This document shows, one piece after another, positions 33,381-41,142 of a stretch of 47,886 nt of DNA (its first letter is position 1; every line of letters starts with the position of its first letter). This DNA is from Aquirhabdus sp. (GTDB taxonomy: Bacteria > Pseudomonadota > Gammaproteobacteria > Pseudomonadales > Moraxellaceae): NCBI GenBank assembly GCA_030149815.1, contig JASLHI010000030.1, positions 1 to 47,886 of the forward strand, in the 5' to 3' direction. Made by a program: the position numbers and the translations under genes. The notes beneath the pieces were generated by a model. That model worked only from the letters and a program-made list of their open reading frames with translations, made no database searches and was not told the DNA's origin.

Positions 33381-33929
33381 TTATACATGGATACACAACG
33401 ATACGCCTGCCAACAATGCGCCAATCGACGCACCAACCATGACATCCGTTGGGTAATGTAAGCCCAGAACCACACGCGAAGCAGCAACCAGAAGCATAAA
33501 CGGAATCAACACAGGCAATAACAATGGAAAACTAACACCCAGCATAATGGTAAACAAAACTGCATGTAATGTGTGGCCTGATGGAAAACTAAAATGATCC
33601 AAAGGACGTTCGCCGAGCATAATGGCTTGATGGACTTGATAGGGTCTTGGGCGTAATGTTTTATTTTTAAGTAACTTATAAATCGCAAGACCTGTCAAAC
33701 TGGTCAGAGAGATTTGAATTAATAATGGCAAAACTGCCATGCCATACCACGCCCAGACAAACAATATCATCCCATACCAGAACCAACCGTCACCCATCCG
33801 ACTGATCATTTTAAACAAACGCGCCACGGCTAGACGCGTTGAATAACGATTCAGACGCAAACACCAATATGTATCCCAACCTTGCACCTGATCTTGCATC
33901 TGTAGCATTTTTATTTGAAATTTACTCAT
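33381..33929 (-). CDS. PAP2-family membrane phosphatase
   Basis: The 182-residue product has about five membrane segments and the three PAP2 motifs: KNKTLRPRP (about 88-96, KxxxxxxRP form), FSFPSGHTLHAV (about 114-125, PSGH) and SRVVLGLHYPTDVMVG (about 151-166, SRxxxxxHxxxD). All catalytic His/Arg residues are present. Substrates in this family include phosphatidate, undecaprenyl-PP and phosphatidylglycerophosphate. The gene overlaps the upstream glycosyltransferase by 4 bp (ATGA) and shares its Pho-box-like promoter, which favours lipid phosphate removal (phosphatidate to diacylglycerol). That substrate is inference. Confidence 0.9.
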   Translation of the reverse strand: MSKFQIKMLQMQDQVQGWDTYWCLRLNRYSTRLAVARLFKMISRMGDGWFWYGMILFVWAWYGMAVLPLLIQISLTSLTGLAIYKLLKNKTLRPRPYQVHQAIMLGERPLDHFSFPSGHTLHAVLFTIMLGVSFPLLLPVLIPFMLLVAASRVVLGLHYPTDVMVGASIGALLAGVSLCIHV

Positions 33930-35335
33930 GATCTAATCTCCTTTTTACTGGCTGCAAGCCCTACGCCTGCTACCTCACTGGATTGTTTTTGTTGTATGAC
34001 TTCTTCTAATACTTGTTCGAACTGAACAACAGCATGCTGCCAGCCCATTTGTTGCACGCGTTGACTTGCGCGTTTTCCCATGTCTTGTAGTTCGATTTGT
34101 TTCGGCAATCCAGCCGTTAATTGCTTAAAGTGCCATTCATCCTTAAGTGGACACAACCACCCTGATTTCCCAGAATCAACCAGTTGACCTGCTGCTGCAT
34201 CGTTGAATGCTAAAACTGGAAGTCCACTTGCCATTGCTTCTGGTACGACATTTCCAAAAGTCTCCACCTGACTTGCAAAGACAAATACATCAGCACTGGC
34301 ATAATATTGACTGAGCTCATCGCCTGTCCGCATACCCGCGAAGATCACATCTGATCCTAGCTTTTCAAGTCTTTGACGCTCTGGACCGTCACCCACTAAA
34401 ACTAACTTTACAGCACGGAAGGACTGCTCAATTTGTAGCTCACGAAATGCTGCAATTACAAGATCGATATTTTTTTCAGGGGATAAACGTCCAACATAGA
34501 GCAATACTGTCGTCTGCTCGCCTGCGCCCCAAGATTTGCGTAATTCCTGACTGCGATGCTCTGGACTAAAGCGTTGAATATCGACACCGCGCGTCACAAC
34601 CTTGAGACGATTAATACCCATTTCTTCTAGCTGTTGAACAGTTTTTTCACTCGGGACACACGTCACATCAGTACGATTATGAAAATAACGCAAATAGGAA
34701 ATAATCGGTGCGAGTAAAAAACTCAGACCAAAGTAAGTACTAAACTCGTGAAATGGCGAATGAAAACCACTACTCACTGGAATCCCTAATTTTCTTGCCG
34801 CATATAATGCTGCTAAGCCCAACGGACCCTCGGTCACGATATGCACTACATCAGGCTGAGTTTGTTTAAAAAACTCCTTCAGTCTGCCGTATGCTGGCGC
34901 ACCAAACTGAAGTGTGTTGTAGCGAGGAATCGCAAAACCTTTCACCAGCATCGTCTGTTCGGCTATTGAATCATCCGATGCCAAACTTTGAGCAGGACGA
35001 ACGAGGAAAAGCGTATTTCCATTTGCTTTTAAACCTTTCGCCAACTGATAGATGGAATGAGCCACGCCATTGATTTCTGGTGGCCATGTTTCGGTAATCA
35101 GTGCAATACGACGGTTCGGCGTTGCTTGTAAATGACTTTCTAAATTTTGATTATAGTTATAATTAAAGAGAGATTGTTGTTCTGGTGCTATTTTTATTGG
35201 CTTGGTATTCTCTTCTATAAAAGCATCTGTTGCGCCATCATCTTTTACAACAACATCTGGTTGTTTCAAACGTTCTTCGCGGCTTAAGTCATTAATGACT
35301 GCATTCATCGGCTCAAAGACTCTATTCATTTTCAT
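33926..35335 (-). CDS. GT4 glycosyltransferase, putative lipid glycosyltransferase
   Basis: This 469-residue GT-B glycosyltransferase has a polar N-terminal extension of about 75 residues followed by RIALITETWPPEINGVAHSI (about 76-95). That opening is common to MgtA/SqdX-type lipid glycosyltransferases. The donor domain starts VLLYVGRLSPEKNIDLVIAAF (about 272-292), and the EX7E motif is in SQVETFGNVVPEAMASGLPV (about 355-374). Membrane lipid acceptors are usual for this subgroup, for example diacylglycerol with UDP- or GDP-sugars. It overlaps the PAP2 gene by 4 bp. The start is uncertain: the predicted -10 ends 6 bp before ATG 35335, so that ATG would be leaderless and ATG 35308 may be the real start. 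Confidence 0.85.
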   Translation of the reverse strand: MKMNRVFEPMNAVINDLSREERLKQPDVVVKDDGATDAFIEENTKPIKIAPEQQSLFNYNYNQNLESHLQATPNRRIALITETWPPEINGVAHSIYQLAKGLKANGNTLFLVRPAQSLASDDSIAEQTMLVKGFAIPRYNTLQFGAPAYGRLKEFFKQTQPDVVHIVTEGPLGLAALYAARKLGIPVSSGFHSPFHEFSTYFGLSFLLAPIISYLRYFHNRTDVTCVPSEKTVQQLEEMGINRLKVVTRGVDIQRFSPEHRSQELRKSWGAGEQTTVLLYVGRLSPEKNIDLVIAAFRELQIEQSFRAVKLVLVGDGPERQRLEKLGSDVIFAGMRTGDELSQYYASADVFVFASQVETFGNVVPEAMASGLPVLAFNDAAAGQLVDSGKSGWLCPLKDEWHFKQLTAGLPKQIELQDMGKRASQRVQQMGWQHAVVQFEQVLEEVIQQKQSSEVAGVGLAASKKEIRS

Positions 35336-35341
35336 GACTAA

Positions 35342-35397
35342 AGCATACTTAGCGGTCTTGACAGTCAGTTGACGATTTGATGACAGAACAGTGACGG
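35342..35397 (-). promoter_or_regulatory. Double Pho box and -10 of the GT4-PAP2 operon
   Basis: Read on the minus strand, four 7-mers follow each other at exact 11-bp steps: CCGTCAC (35391-35397), CTGTCAT (35380-35386), TCGTCAA (35369-35375) and CTGTCAA (35358-35364), each separated by 4 bp. All share GTCA at positions 3-6. Enterobacterial Pho boxes are two such 7-mers 4 bp apart (CTGTCAT form), so this reads as two tandem boxes for two PhoB dimers. A -10-like TATGCT (35342-35347) begins 10 bp after the last unit, the spacing usual for PhoB-activated promoters, and there is no separate -35. Confidence 0.75.
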
Positions 35398-35511
35398 TTT
35401 AATAGCCAAGCTCTCTAATTACTCCTCATCACAGAAACTTCACAAGTTGTATATTAGAGTCTTAAAAAATCATCGTCTAATATGATAAGAACGATAAGGA
35501 ATAAACAGGTC

Positions 35512-36084
35512 ATGACTTATTTAGTGAAAAAAACTCTTGGCTATTTAACTTGTACCCTCATCGTACTTTGCTCTACGCATATGGCTTTTGCTGACAGCAC
35601 AGCAACATCACCAAAAAATACGACCGTTACAAGCATGAAAGACTTTGACCTGAATCGTTATTTAGGCCGCTGGTATGAGATAGCTCGCTTACCCATGCTC
35701 TTTAATCCTCATTGCAAGACTGATATTTATTCAACATATACCCTCGAATCAGACTCAAAAATTAAAGTAGACAATCAATGCCTGCAAACCGATGGCAAGA
35801 CGATTCATGTGATCGGTACAGCTACTTATGACAAAGATATGCCCAGTAAATTCTTGGTTTCATTCCTACCCACTTGGGCAGATTGGCTGAGTTTTGGGAA
35901 ATTAAAATATTCTTTTTCAGTGATTGATACAGATTATCAAACAGCGCTGACTGGTGGCACTGATCATAAGTATTTATGGATTTTGTCTCGCACGCCTCAA
36001 ATTGATCCAGCAACTTATAAAGCGTATGTCGAGGAAGCACAGCGTAAAGGGTTTGATACGAGTAAATTGATTGTGAATAAGTAA
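35512..36084 (+). CDS. Secreted lipocalin, Blc-like
   Basis: The 190-residue protein has a Sec signal peptide (about 1-28, ending AFA-DS) with no lipobox cysteine at the cleavage site, so unlike E. coli Blc it is probably soluble in the periplasm. The lipocalin signature GRWYEIARLP (GxW, about 54-63) lies after FDLNRYL. The C-terminal YLWILSRTPQIDPATYKAY and RKGFDTSKLI match Blc closely. Two Cys (in HCKTD and NQCLQ) may pair. Bacterial lipocalins bind lysophospholipids or fatty acids and are linked to envelope stress. ATG 35512 is chosen over 35482. It diverges from the GT4-PAP2 operon. Confidence 0.88.
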   Translation: MTYLVKKTLGYLTCTLIVLCSTHMAFADSTATSPKNTTVTSMKDFDLNRYLGRWYEIARLPMLFNPHCKTDIYSTYTLESDSKIKVDNQCLQTDGKTIHVIGTATYDKDMPSKFLVSFLPTWADWLSFGKLKYSFSVIDTDYQTALTGGTDHKYLWILSRTPQIDPATYKAYVEEAQRKGFDTSKLIVNK

Positions 36085-36131
36085 TTTTTTAGGTACATTA
36101 AGTGAAAATGTATGATCAAAATAACAGGCTT

Positions 36132-36166
36132 GGCGGAGTTTTATAAGTTCTTCTAAAGACTCTGCC
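36132..36166. terminator. Possible terminator hairpin after the lipocalin gene
   Basis: GGCGGAGT (36132-36139) and ACTCTGCC (36159-36166) can pair with one mismatch around a 19-nt AT-rich loop, in the gap between convergent genes. There is no T-run, so the call is weak. Confidence 0.3.
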
Positions 36167-36177
36167 CTAGATAACTT

Positions 36178-36957
36178 TCAAGTTTCAAGAAACAACTTAG
36201 ATTTCCAGACTAAATGCTCCCGAATAAACGGCATTAGCCAGTTTCTGGCATCTACTAACGCAACCTGCGCAGAATTAGGATCTATATCTTTAGTTATATC
36301 AATACCATGGTATCCATGCCTAGCATCCAAACCGACAATATCATATTTATTAGCGGGCATCGTCAAATATTTTGCGGATTGTCTTTTAGACCAATTCTTT
36401 TTGCAGCCATAGTCGTTATTTCTTTCTACGCTTGATTCCAATGTCTCAAAGCTTTTGTATAAAGTCATCCATGAAATTGGTTGGCTTGAGAATTTCAATA
36501 AACAATAAATAACCATATCAGTTTTAGCTAGATGCAATAAAACATGAAGAAAGCTAGTACCGCTTAAGTAGTGACGAGAGTATCTCTTAGGACGAATCTT
36601 ATGAACCTTTTGCCATGTATAATTAGGTACATAATTAGAATTCCATGAAACCCTATAATTCTCATCATATGCGGCGATGATCTTTGCTGGTCTTGTAATA
36701 ATGTGAGTAGAATTAATTTGTGCAAATCCATTTAATAGGTCAAGAATTTCTAAAGCTATTATGTATGCGGAGTCGACATTAACAGCACACTGGAAAAAAT
36801 GGCTATCAAGAAAATAATAGACTTCATGTGTTTCATGATAGTCATCAATATCCTTATAGAAAATTAGATCATCAGTACCTGAACCAATAAAATTATCGAT
36901 AGATATATCAATATATTTACTAATTTCAAAATAATACTTACTTGAGGGCAATGCCAT
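36178..36957 (-). CDS. Hypothetical protein with HEPN-like C-terminus
   Basis: The 259-residue soluble protein, AT-rich compared with neighbours, is flanked by non-coding DNA and stands alone. The N-terminal 110 residues are aromatic-rich (SKYYFEISKYIDISI). The C-terminal part contains KYDIVGLDARHGYHG (about 214-228) and then AQVALVDARNWLMPFIREHL. From memory this resembles small HEPN-like hypothetical proteins with an R/H motif near 'ARHG' followed by a final amphipathic helix. The canonical RxxxxH spacing is not clearly present, so nuclease activity is only a possibility. ATG 36957 is preferred, with GAG 7 nt upstream; a GTG four codons earlier is the alternative. Confidence 0.6.
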   Translation of the reverse strand: MALPSSKYYFEISKYIDISIDNFIGSGTDDLIFYKDIDDYHETHEVYYFLDSHFFQCAVNVDSAYIIALEILDLLNGFAQINSTHIITRPAKIIAAYDENYRVSWNSNYVPNYTWQKVHKIRPKRYSRHYLSGTSFLHVLLHLAKTDMVIYCLLKFSSQPISWMTLYKSFETLESSVERNNDYGCKKNWSKRQSAKYLTMPANKYDIVGLDARHGYHGIDITKDIDPNSAQVALVDARNWLMPFIREHLVWKSKLFLET

Positions 36958-36976
36958 ATGAAATCTCACTAAGCCT

Positions 36977-37055
36977 TGGTAGGCTCATCACCCAGCCATG
37001 TCACACAGTACACTAGAACACTAGAACACTACCTACTCAAAACAAATGGTAGGCT
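36977..37055. repeat. Short direct repeats around the islet edge
   Basis: TGGTAGGCT occurs at 36977-36985 and again at 37047-37055, 70 bp apart. Between them is a 9-bp-period tandem stretch of ACACTAGA units (about 37010-37031). The region lies between the lone hypothetical gene and the next operon. Confidence 0.45.
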
Positions 37056-37071
37056 GTGTGCACCCTATAAT

Positions 37072-38118
37072 TTACTCGTTAACCTCATCCTGATTCTCAG
37101 TCCCACACGTTGGGCAAAATCCAAAGAATGAATTATGGCGTGTATTACACTTCGGACAGTTCCGATAAAGTTTTAACCCACAAAACATACAAAAATTGCT
37201 CACCACATCTTTGCTCTCAAGCAACTGACGTTCACAGCTCGGACATACATTCGCTGCTAACTTCTTAATCGCAATGATGTGATCCAACTTCTGACGGCGT
37301 TCATTTTCATCGGCTTTTGCAGTCAATTGACGCTGCGCCAAATATGCCTGCATCCAACCAATACCATAATATCCACACACCAACACCAAAATTAATCCAA
37401 CGATATAACGGACATAGCCGCCATAACTTGGTAAATAAGGCACAAGTTCAACGAAAAAACTAAACAATGCAAAGAAAATAAAACCCCATACAAATGGCCA
37501 ATATTTACTTTTACGCTGACGGACAAACAACCAAACCGCTGCAACAATCAGTGGCAAAATAAACAACAAACGATATCCAAACACCTGTAATTGTTGCTTG
37601 AATACTGCATGATCATAGCGTTGATTGCTCTCTTCCTCTAACGCTTGATATTGCGGATAAAGCTGATCACTTTGTTGATTTAACAACAACAACTGATGAT
37701 CAAGATCGGCAATTTTCTGTTGAGTCTGAACTTGACTGGTTTTCAGTTCCTCAAGTTTCTTCGTTCGTGCAATTAACTCTGGGTTTTGATCTGATCGGTT
37801 GGTCACCGCACGCGTCGCCAACCAATTCTGAAAATTGACATGCTCAGTGTCATATTGGCTTTGCGCAGCATTCAGTGATTGCTGCAATAAATCGCGCTGA
37901 TCACTCTTTTCACTCTGCTCAATCTCGATATTTTTCTTGGTTTGCTTCAATGCAAGAAACTGAGGCGTTGCAAACTGCTCAGGGGTCAAATCATGCGTAG
38001 TCAGTGGTAAATCGCGAATAATCAGACCACCAAAACCCACCAAAAACCATGCAAACAGAATGGCAACGAGCCACATCGTCAGACCAAATAGCTTTTCTGG
38101 TTGCAGAAGTGTTTTCAT
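37072..38118 (-). CDS. Membrane protein with coiled coil and double zinc ribbon
   Basis: The 348-residue protein has in order an N-terminal membrane segment (about 12-34), a long coiled coil (about 58-165, rich in Q/E/L), three further membrane segments (about 182-200, 210-225 and 235-255), and a cytoplasmic C-terminal domain with four CxxC knuckles: CPSC (about 292), CMFC (about 310), CPKC (about 323) and CPTC (about 336). The knuckles form a double zinc ribbon. By topology the coiled coil lies in the periplasm. No enzymatic motif is seen. It may be a membrane scaffold or sensor; the family is unknown to me. Confidence 0.72.
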   Translation of the reverse strand: MKTLLQPEKLFGLTMWLVAILFAWFLVGFGGLIIRDLPLTTHDLTPEQFATPQFLALKQTKKNIEIEQSEKSDQRDLLQQSLNAAQSQYDTEHVNFQNWLATRAVTNRSDQNPELIARTKKLEELKTSQVQTQQKIADLDHQLLLLNQQSDQLYPQYQALEEESNQRYDHAVFKQQLQVFGYRLLFILPLIVAAVWLFVRQRKSKYWPFVWGFIFFALFSFFVELVPYLPSYGGYVRYIVGLILVLVCGYYGIGWMQAYLAQRQLTAKADENERRQKLDHIIAIKKLAANVCPSCERQLLESKDVVSNFCMFCGLKLYRNCPKCNTRHNSFFGFCPTCGTENQDEVNE

Positions 38119-38191
38119 GGTGGGTTCCTTATGGCGATTGACTGCGCTTTTAATTGATTAGAACAAGTTTCTTATTACAACAAACGACACT

Positions 38192-38764
38192 TTATTTTTT
38201 AGAAGCAGTCGCCTTACTACTCTCAACAATCTGATTCAACTCAGTTTCCTGCTTTCCTACTTGCTGATATTGTGCTGCCATACATCCTGCAATCAGTTCG
38301 AGTATTTCATTAATATTTTTCGTCGGATCATACTTTGCCTTTGCAGCTTGTGCTGCGCCTTTTATCCGGCAATAGCCCAAACCACTGGACTCTCGATCAG
38401 TAAGATACTTGATATACACATTCGACATCTGTAAGTATGCAGTAAATTGAGCATTCGCTTGAGAGTGCGAAATTGAAGTCTTACTCGCCTCTAGCATCGC
38501 GCAGCGATTCTTATATTTTGGATTGTTTGGAACGCATTTTGAAAACTCATCATCTAATGCTTTTTCACGAACAGCCTCTGCCGAATCCGTAGCAGATTCA
38601 GTTGGAGCTGCATTCACTGGAGCTGTACTAATCGTGGTTTGATTAACACTTTGATCGACTTTGCTGGTTTGGTCTACAGGACTGCTTGCCGCCACATTTA
38701 CAGATTCAGCGTGGGCACAAATTCCAATAAATACGAATGAACAGGCTAATAATTTTAGTTTCAA
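38192..38764 (-). CDS. Secreted protein of unknown function
   Basis: The 190-residue product has a Sec signal peptide (MKLKLLACSFVFIGICAHA, cleavage near residue 19), then a low-complexity S/T/V/Q linker (about 20-65) and a helical C-terminal domain with four cysteines. Three are in SKCVPN, NRCAML and GYCRIKG, the fourth in ELIAGCMAAQYQ, probably two disulfides. The pattern of helices and cysteines suggests a small periplasmic domain without known enzymatic motifs. It is transcribed toward the zinc-ribbon membrane gene with a 73-bp gap. Confidence 0.65.
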   Translation of the reverse strand: MKLKLLACSFVFIGICAHAESVNVAASSPVDQTSKVDQSVNQTTISTAPVNAAPTESATDSAEAVREKALDDEFSKCVPNNPKYKNRCAMLEASKTSISHSQANAQFTAYLQMSNVYIKYLTDRESSGLGYCRIKGAAQAAKAKYDPTKNINEILELIAGCMAAQYQQVGKQETELNQIVESSKATASKK

Positions 38765-38818
38765 AATCCATCTTCTTTGTTAGTGAATAGTTCCAGTACT
38801 TTACACATTGAATCGACG

Positions 38819-38853
38819 AAAAAAAAGAGTATCGCTATGGATACTCCTTTTTT
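38819..38853 (-). terminator. Rho-independent terminator of mnmG
   Basis: On the minus strand GAGTATC and GATACTC form a stem with loop CATAGC, preceded by an A-run and followed by eight T. It lies 30 bp after the mnmG stop. The structure can also work on the plus strand. Confidence 0.88.
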
Positions 38854-38882
38854 ATCAAGATACGAACTATAAATTTAATCCG

Positions 38883-40760
38883 TTAGCCTGCCTTTTGCAT
38901 CCCCAAACGCTTCACCATAATCAGCAATAACTGAACTGCCGCTGGCGTCACGCCTTGAATACGCCCAGCCTGCGCCAAAGTCGCTGGACGAACCGCTTTG
39001 AGTTTCATGGTAATTTCACGCGACAAACCAGACACTGCATCATAGTCAAAGTCAACAGGAAGCACAGTCTCTTCATAACGCTTCAAATGCGCCACATCAT
39101 CTTGCTGACGATCAATATATCCAGAGTATTTCACTGCAATTTCGATCTGCTCACCCACCATCGGTGCAACATCAGAACCTGTCAGCTCCGCAATCTGCGC
39201 AAATGTGACATCAGGGCGTTTAAGCAGATCATAGGCATTGTTTTCACGACTCAGGACTTCACCCGTTTGCGCAATGAATGCCATACCGAGTTTGTTATTC
39301 GGTGTTGCCCACATGCCTTTTAAGCGTGCAGATTCACGCTCAATCGATTCGATCTTTTCACAATAAGCCGCCCAGCGTTCATCACTGACCAAACCTAATT
39401 TACGCCCCGCTTCGGTCAAACGTTGGTCAGCATTATCTTCGCGCAGCATCAAACGATATTCCGCACGACTGGTAAACATACGATACGGTTCTTTCGTCCC
39501 ATGCGTAATCAAATCATCGACCATCACACCCAAATACGCTTGATCGCGTGTTGGAGTCCAGCTTTCTTCATCGGCTGCACGACGTGCTGCATTTAGACCT
39601 GCCAATAAACCCTGTGCGCCAGCTTCTTCATAACCTGTCGTACCATTAATCTGACCTGCAAAATACAGATTATTGATCGATTTCGTTTCAAGCGTAGGTT
39701 TCAAATTTTGTGGATTGAAGTAATCATATTCAATTGCATAACCTGGACGTGTGATGTGGGCATTTTCCAAACCCTTCATCGAACGGACGAGTTTCAATTG
39801 AATATCAAACGGCAAACTGGTTGAAATCCCATTCGGATACAACTCATGCGTATTTAAGCCTTCTGGCTCAATGAAAATCTGATGGCTATCTTTATCCGCA
39901 AAACGATGAATCTTGTCTTCAATCGACGGACAGTAACGTGGTCCAACTCCTTCAATCACACCCGTATACATCGGTGAACGATCTAAACCGCTACGAATAA
40001 TGTCATGAGTAGCAAGATTTGTATGTGTCATCCAGCAATTCACTTGACGCGGATGCATCGACACATCGCCCATAAATGACATCACAGGCATAGGCGTATC
40101 GCCTGGTTGCGGAATCATCACCGAGAAATCGACTGATTTAGCATCAATCCGTGGTGGTGTACCAGTTTTTAAACGACCTACAGGCAATTTCAACTCACGT
40201 AAACGATCAGCCAACGCAATCGATGGCGGATCGCCAGCACGACCACCACGTGATTTTTCTAAACCAATATGAATAATGCCGCCCAAGAACGTTCCACTAG
40301 TCAATACGACAGTCTTTGATTCAAAACGGATACCCGTCTGCGTCACCACGCCTTTAACGGTCTCGCCTTCAACAATCAGGTCATCAGCCGCTTGTTGGAA
40401 AATATCGAGATTGGGTTGGTTCTCAAGCATTGAGCGAATCGCAGCTTTATACAAAATACGATCTGCTTGCGCGCGCGTTGCACGAACCGCAGCACCTTTA
40501 CGGCTATTGAGTACGCGAAACTGAATCCCTGCATGATCAGTTGCTAGTGCCATTGCACCACCCATTGCATCAATCTCACGCACCAGATGAGACTTGCCAA
40601 TCCCACCAATCGCAGGATTACAGCTCATTTGTCCCAATGTTTCGATGTTATGTGTCAATAGCAAAGTTTGACGCCCCATACGTGCAGCAGCAAGTGCCGC
40701 TTCTGTACCCGCGTGTCCACCGCCAATGACGATGACATCGTATGATTTTGGGTAGTGCAT
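38883..40760 (-). CDS. mnmG: tRNA uridine 5-carboxymethylaminomethyl modification enzyme MnmG
   Basis: MnmG (GidA) is the FAD/NADH-dependent partner of MnmE that makes cmnm5U at the wobble position of several tRNAs. The 625-residue product (E. coli 629) opens DVIVIGGGHAGTEAALAAAR (FAD Rossmann motif, about 8-27). It has the flavin-site CNPAIGGIGKSHLVREIDAMGG (about 48-69), SGTFLGGIIHIG, TGTPPRID, and the C-terminal MnmE-interaction helices ending LLLIMVKRLGMQKAG. AGAGGT sits 7 nt before the ATG. A candidate extended -10 promoter lies 100 bp upstream. Confidence 0.97.
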   Translation of the reverse strand: MHYPKSYDVIVIGGGHAGTEAALAAARMGRQTLLLTHNIETLGQMSCNPAIGGIGKSHLVREIDAMGGAMALATDHAGIQFRVLNSRKGAAVRATRAQADRILYKAAIRSMLENQPNLDIFQQAADDLIVEGETVKGVVTQTGIRFESKTVVLTSGTFLGGIIHIGLEKSRGGRAGDPPSIALADRLRELKLPVGRLKTGTPPRIDAKSVDFSVMIPQPGDTPMPVMSFMGDVSMHPRQVNCWMTHTNLATHDIIRSGLDRSPMYTGVIEGVGPRYCPSIEDKIHRFADKDSHQIFIEPEGLNTHELYPNGISTSLPFDIQLKLVRSMKGLENAHITRPGYAIEYDYFNPQNLKPTLETKSINNLYFAGQINGTTGYEEAGAQGLLAGLNAARRAADEESWTPTRDQAYLGVMVDDLITHGTKEPYRMFTSRAEYRLMLREDNADQRLTEAGRKLGLVSDERWAAYCEKIESIERESARLKGMWATPNNKLGMAFIAQTGEVLSRENNAYDLLKRPDVTFAQIAELTGSDVAPMVGEQIEIAVKYSGYIDRQQDDVAHLKRYEETVLPVDFDYDAVSGLSREITMKLKAVRPATLAQAGRIQGVTPAAVQLLLIMVKRLGMQKAG

Positions 40761-41142
40761 GATGGTGACCTCTAAACACTGGATTTAACAAAATATGGGA
40801 AAAATGAAAACGAATCATCAGATACAACAAAAAATATCGTTGTTCAAAAAATATATCAGGACATTATAGCAAATATTTAGAAAATCGGCTCGGAAGTAGA
40901 CTTGTACCTAACAATCAATAGATCAAATCATCGAACTCTCAAAACCACACCAATAACGATGTCAAAACTTATCAATCGTCGAGCATTCATTACGATGAAT
41001 AGATCATTTACAAATATCATCTTTTGCAATTGTTTTTATCAAAAAATAGTCCTATTCTTGGTCATGATGTGAATGAATTGCATCATAAACAAACCGATTA
41101 TTAGGTGCCATTGCAGTCCCTAAAAAAGGGAAAGGAAGTCCT
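40761..41142. other. Intergenic region between mnmG and the DUF6091 gene
   Basis: This 382-bp non-coding region holds the mnmG promoter on the minus side and presumably the promoter of the divergent gene on the plus side. It contains two small palindromes, ATTCAT-tacg-ATGAAT at about 40986-41001 and ATGATG...CATCAT (41064-41086), the latter about 55 bp before the plus-strand start. No coding potential is seen. Confidence 0.5.
40863..40871 (-). promoter_or_regulatory. Extended -10 promoter element upstream of mnmG
   Basis: On the minus strand TGCTATAAT is a perfect extended -10 (TGnTATAAT). The hexamer 17 bp upstream, GAGCCG, is a poor -35, which fits an extended -10 promoter. The leader to the mnmG ATG would be about 95 nt. 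Confidence 0.6.

Noticed and set aside
36970..37071. CRISPR-like repeat array
   Set aside because: The repeats are only 9 bp with a short tandem tract; there are no regular spacers and no cas genes.
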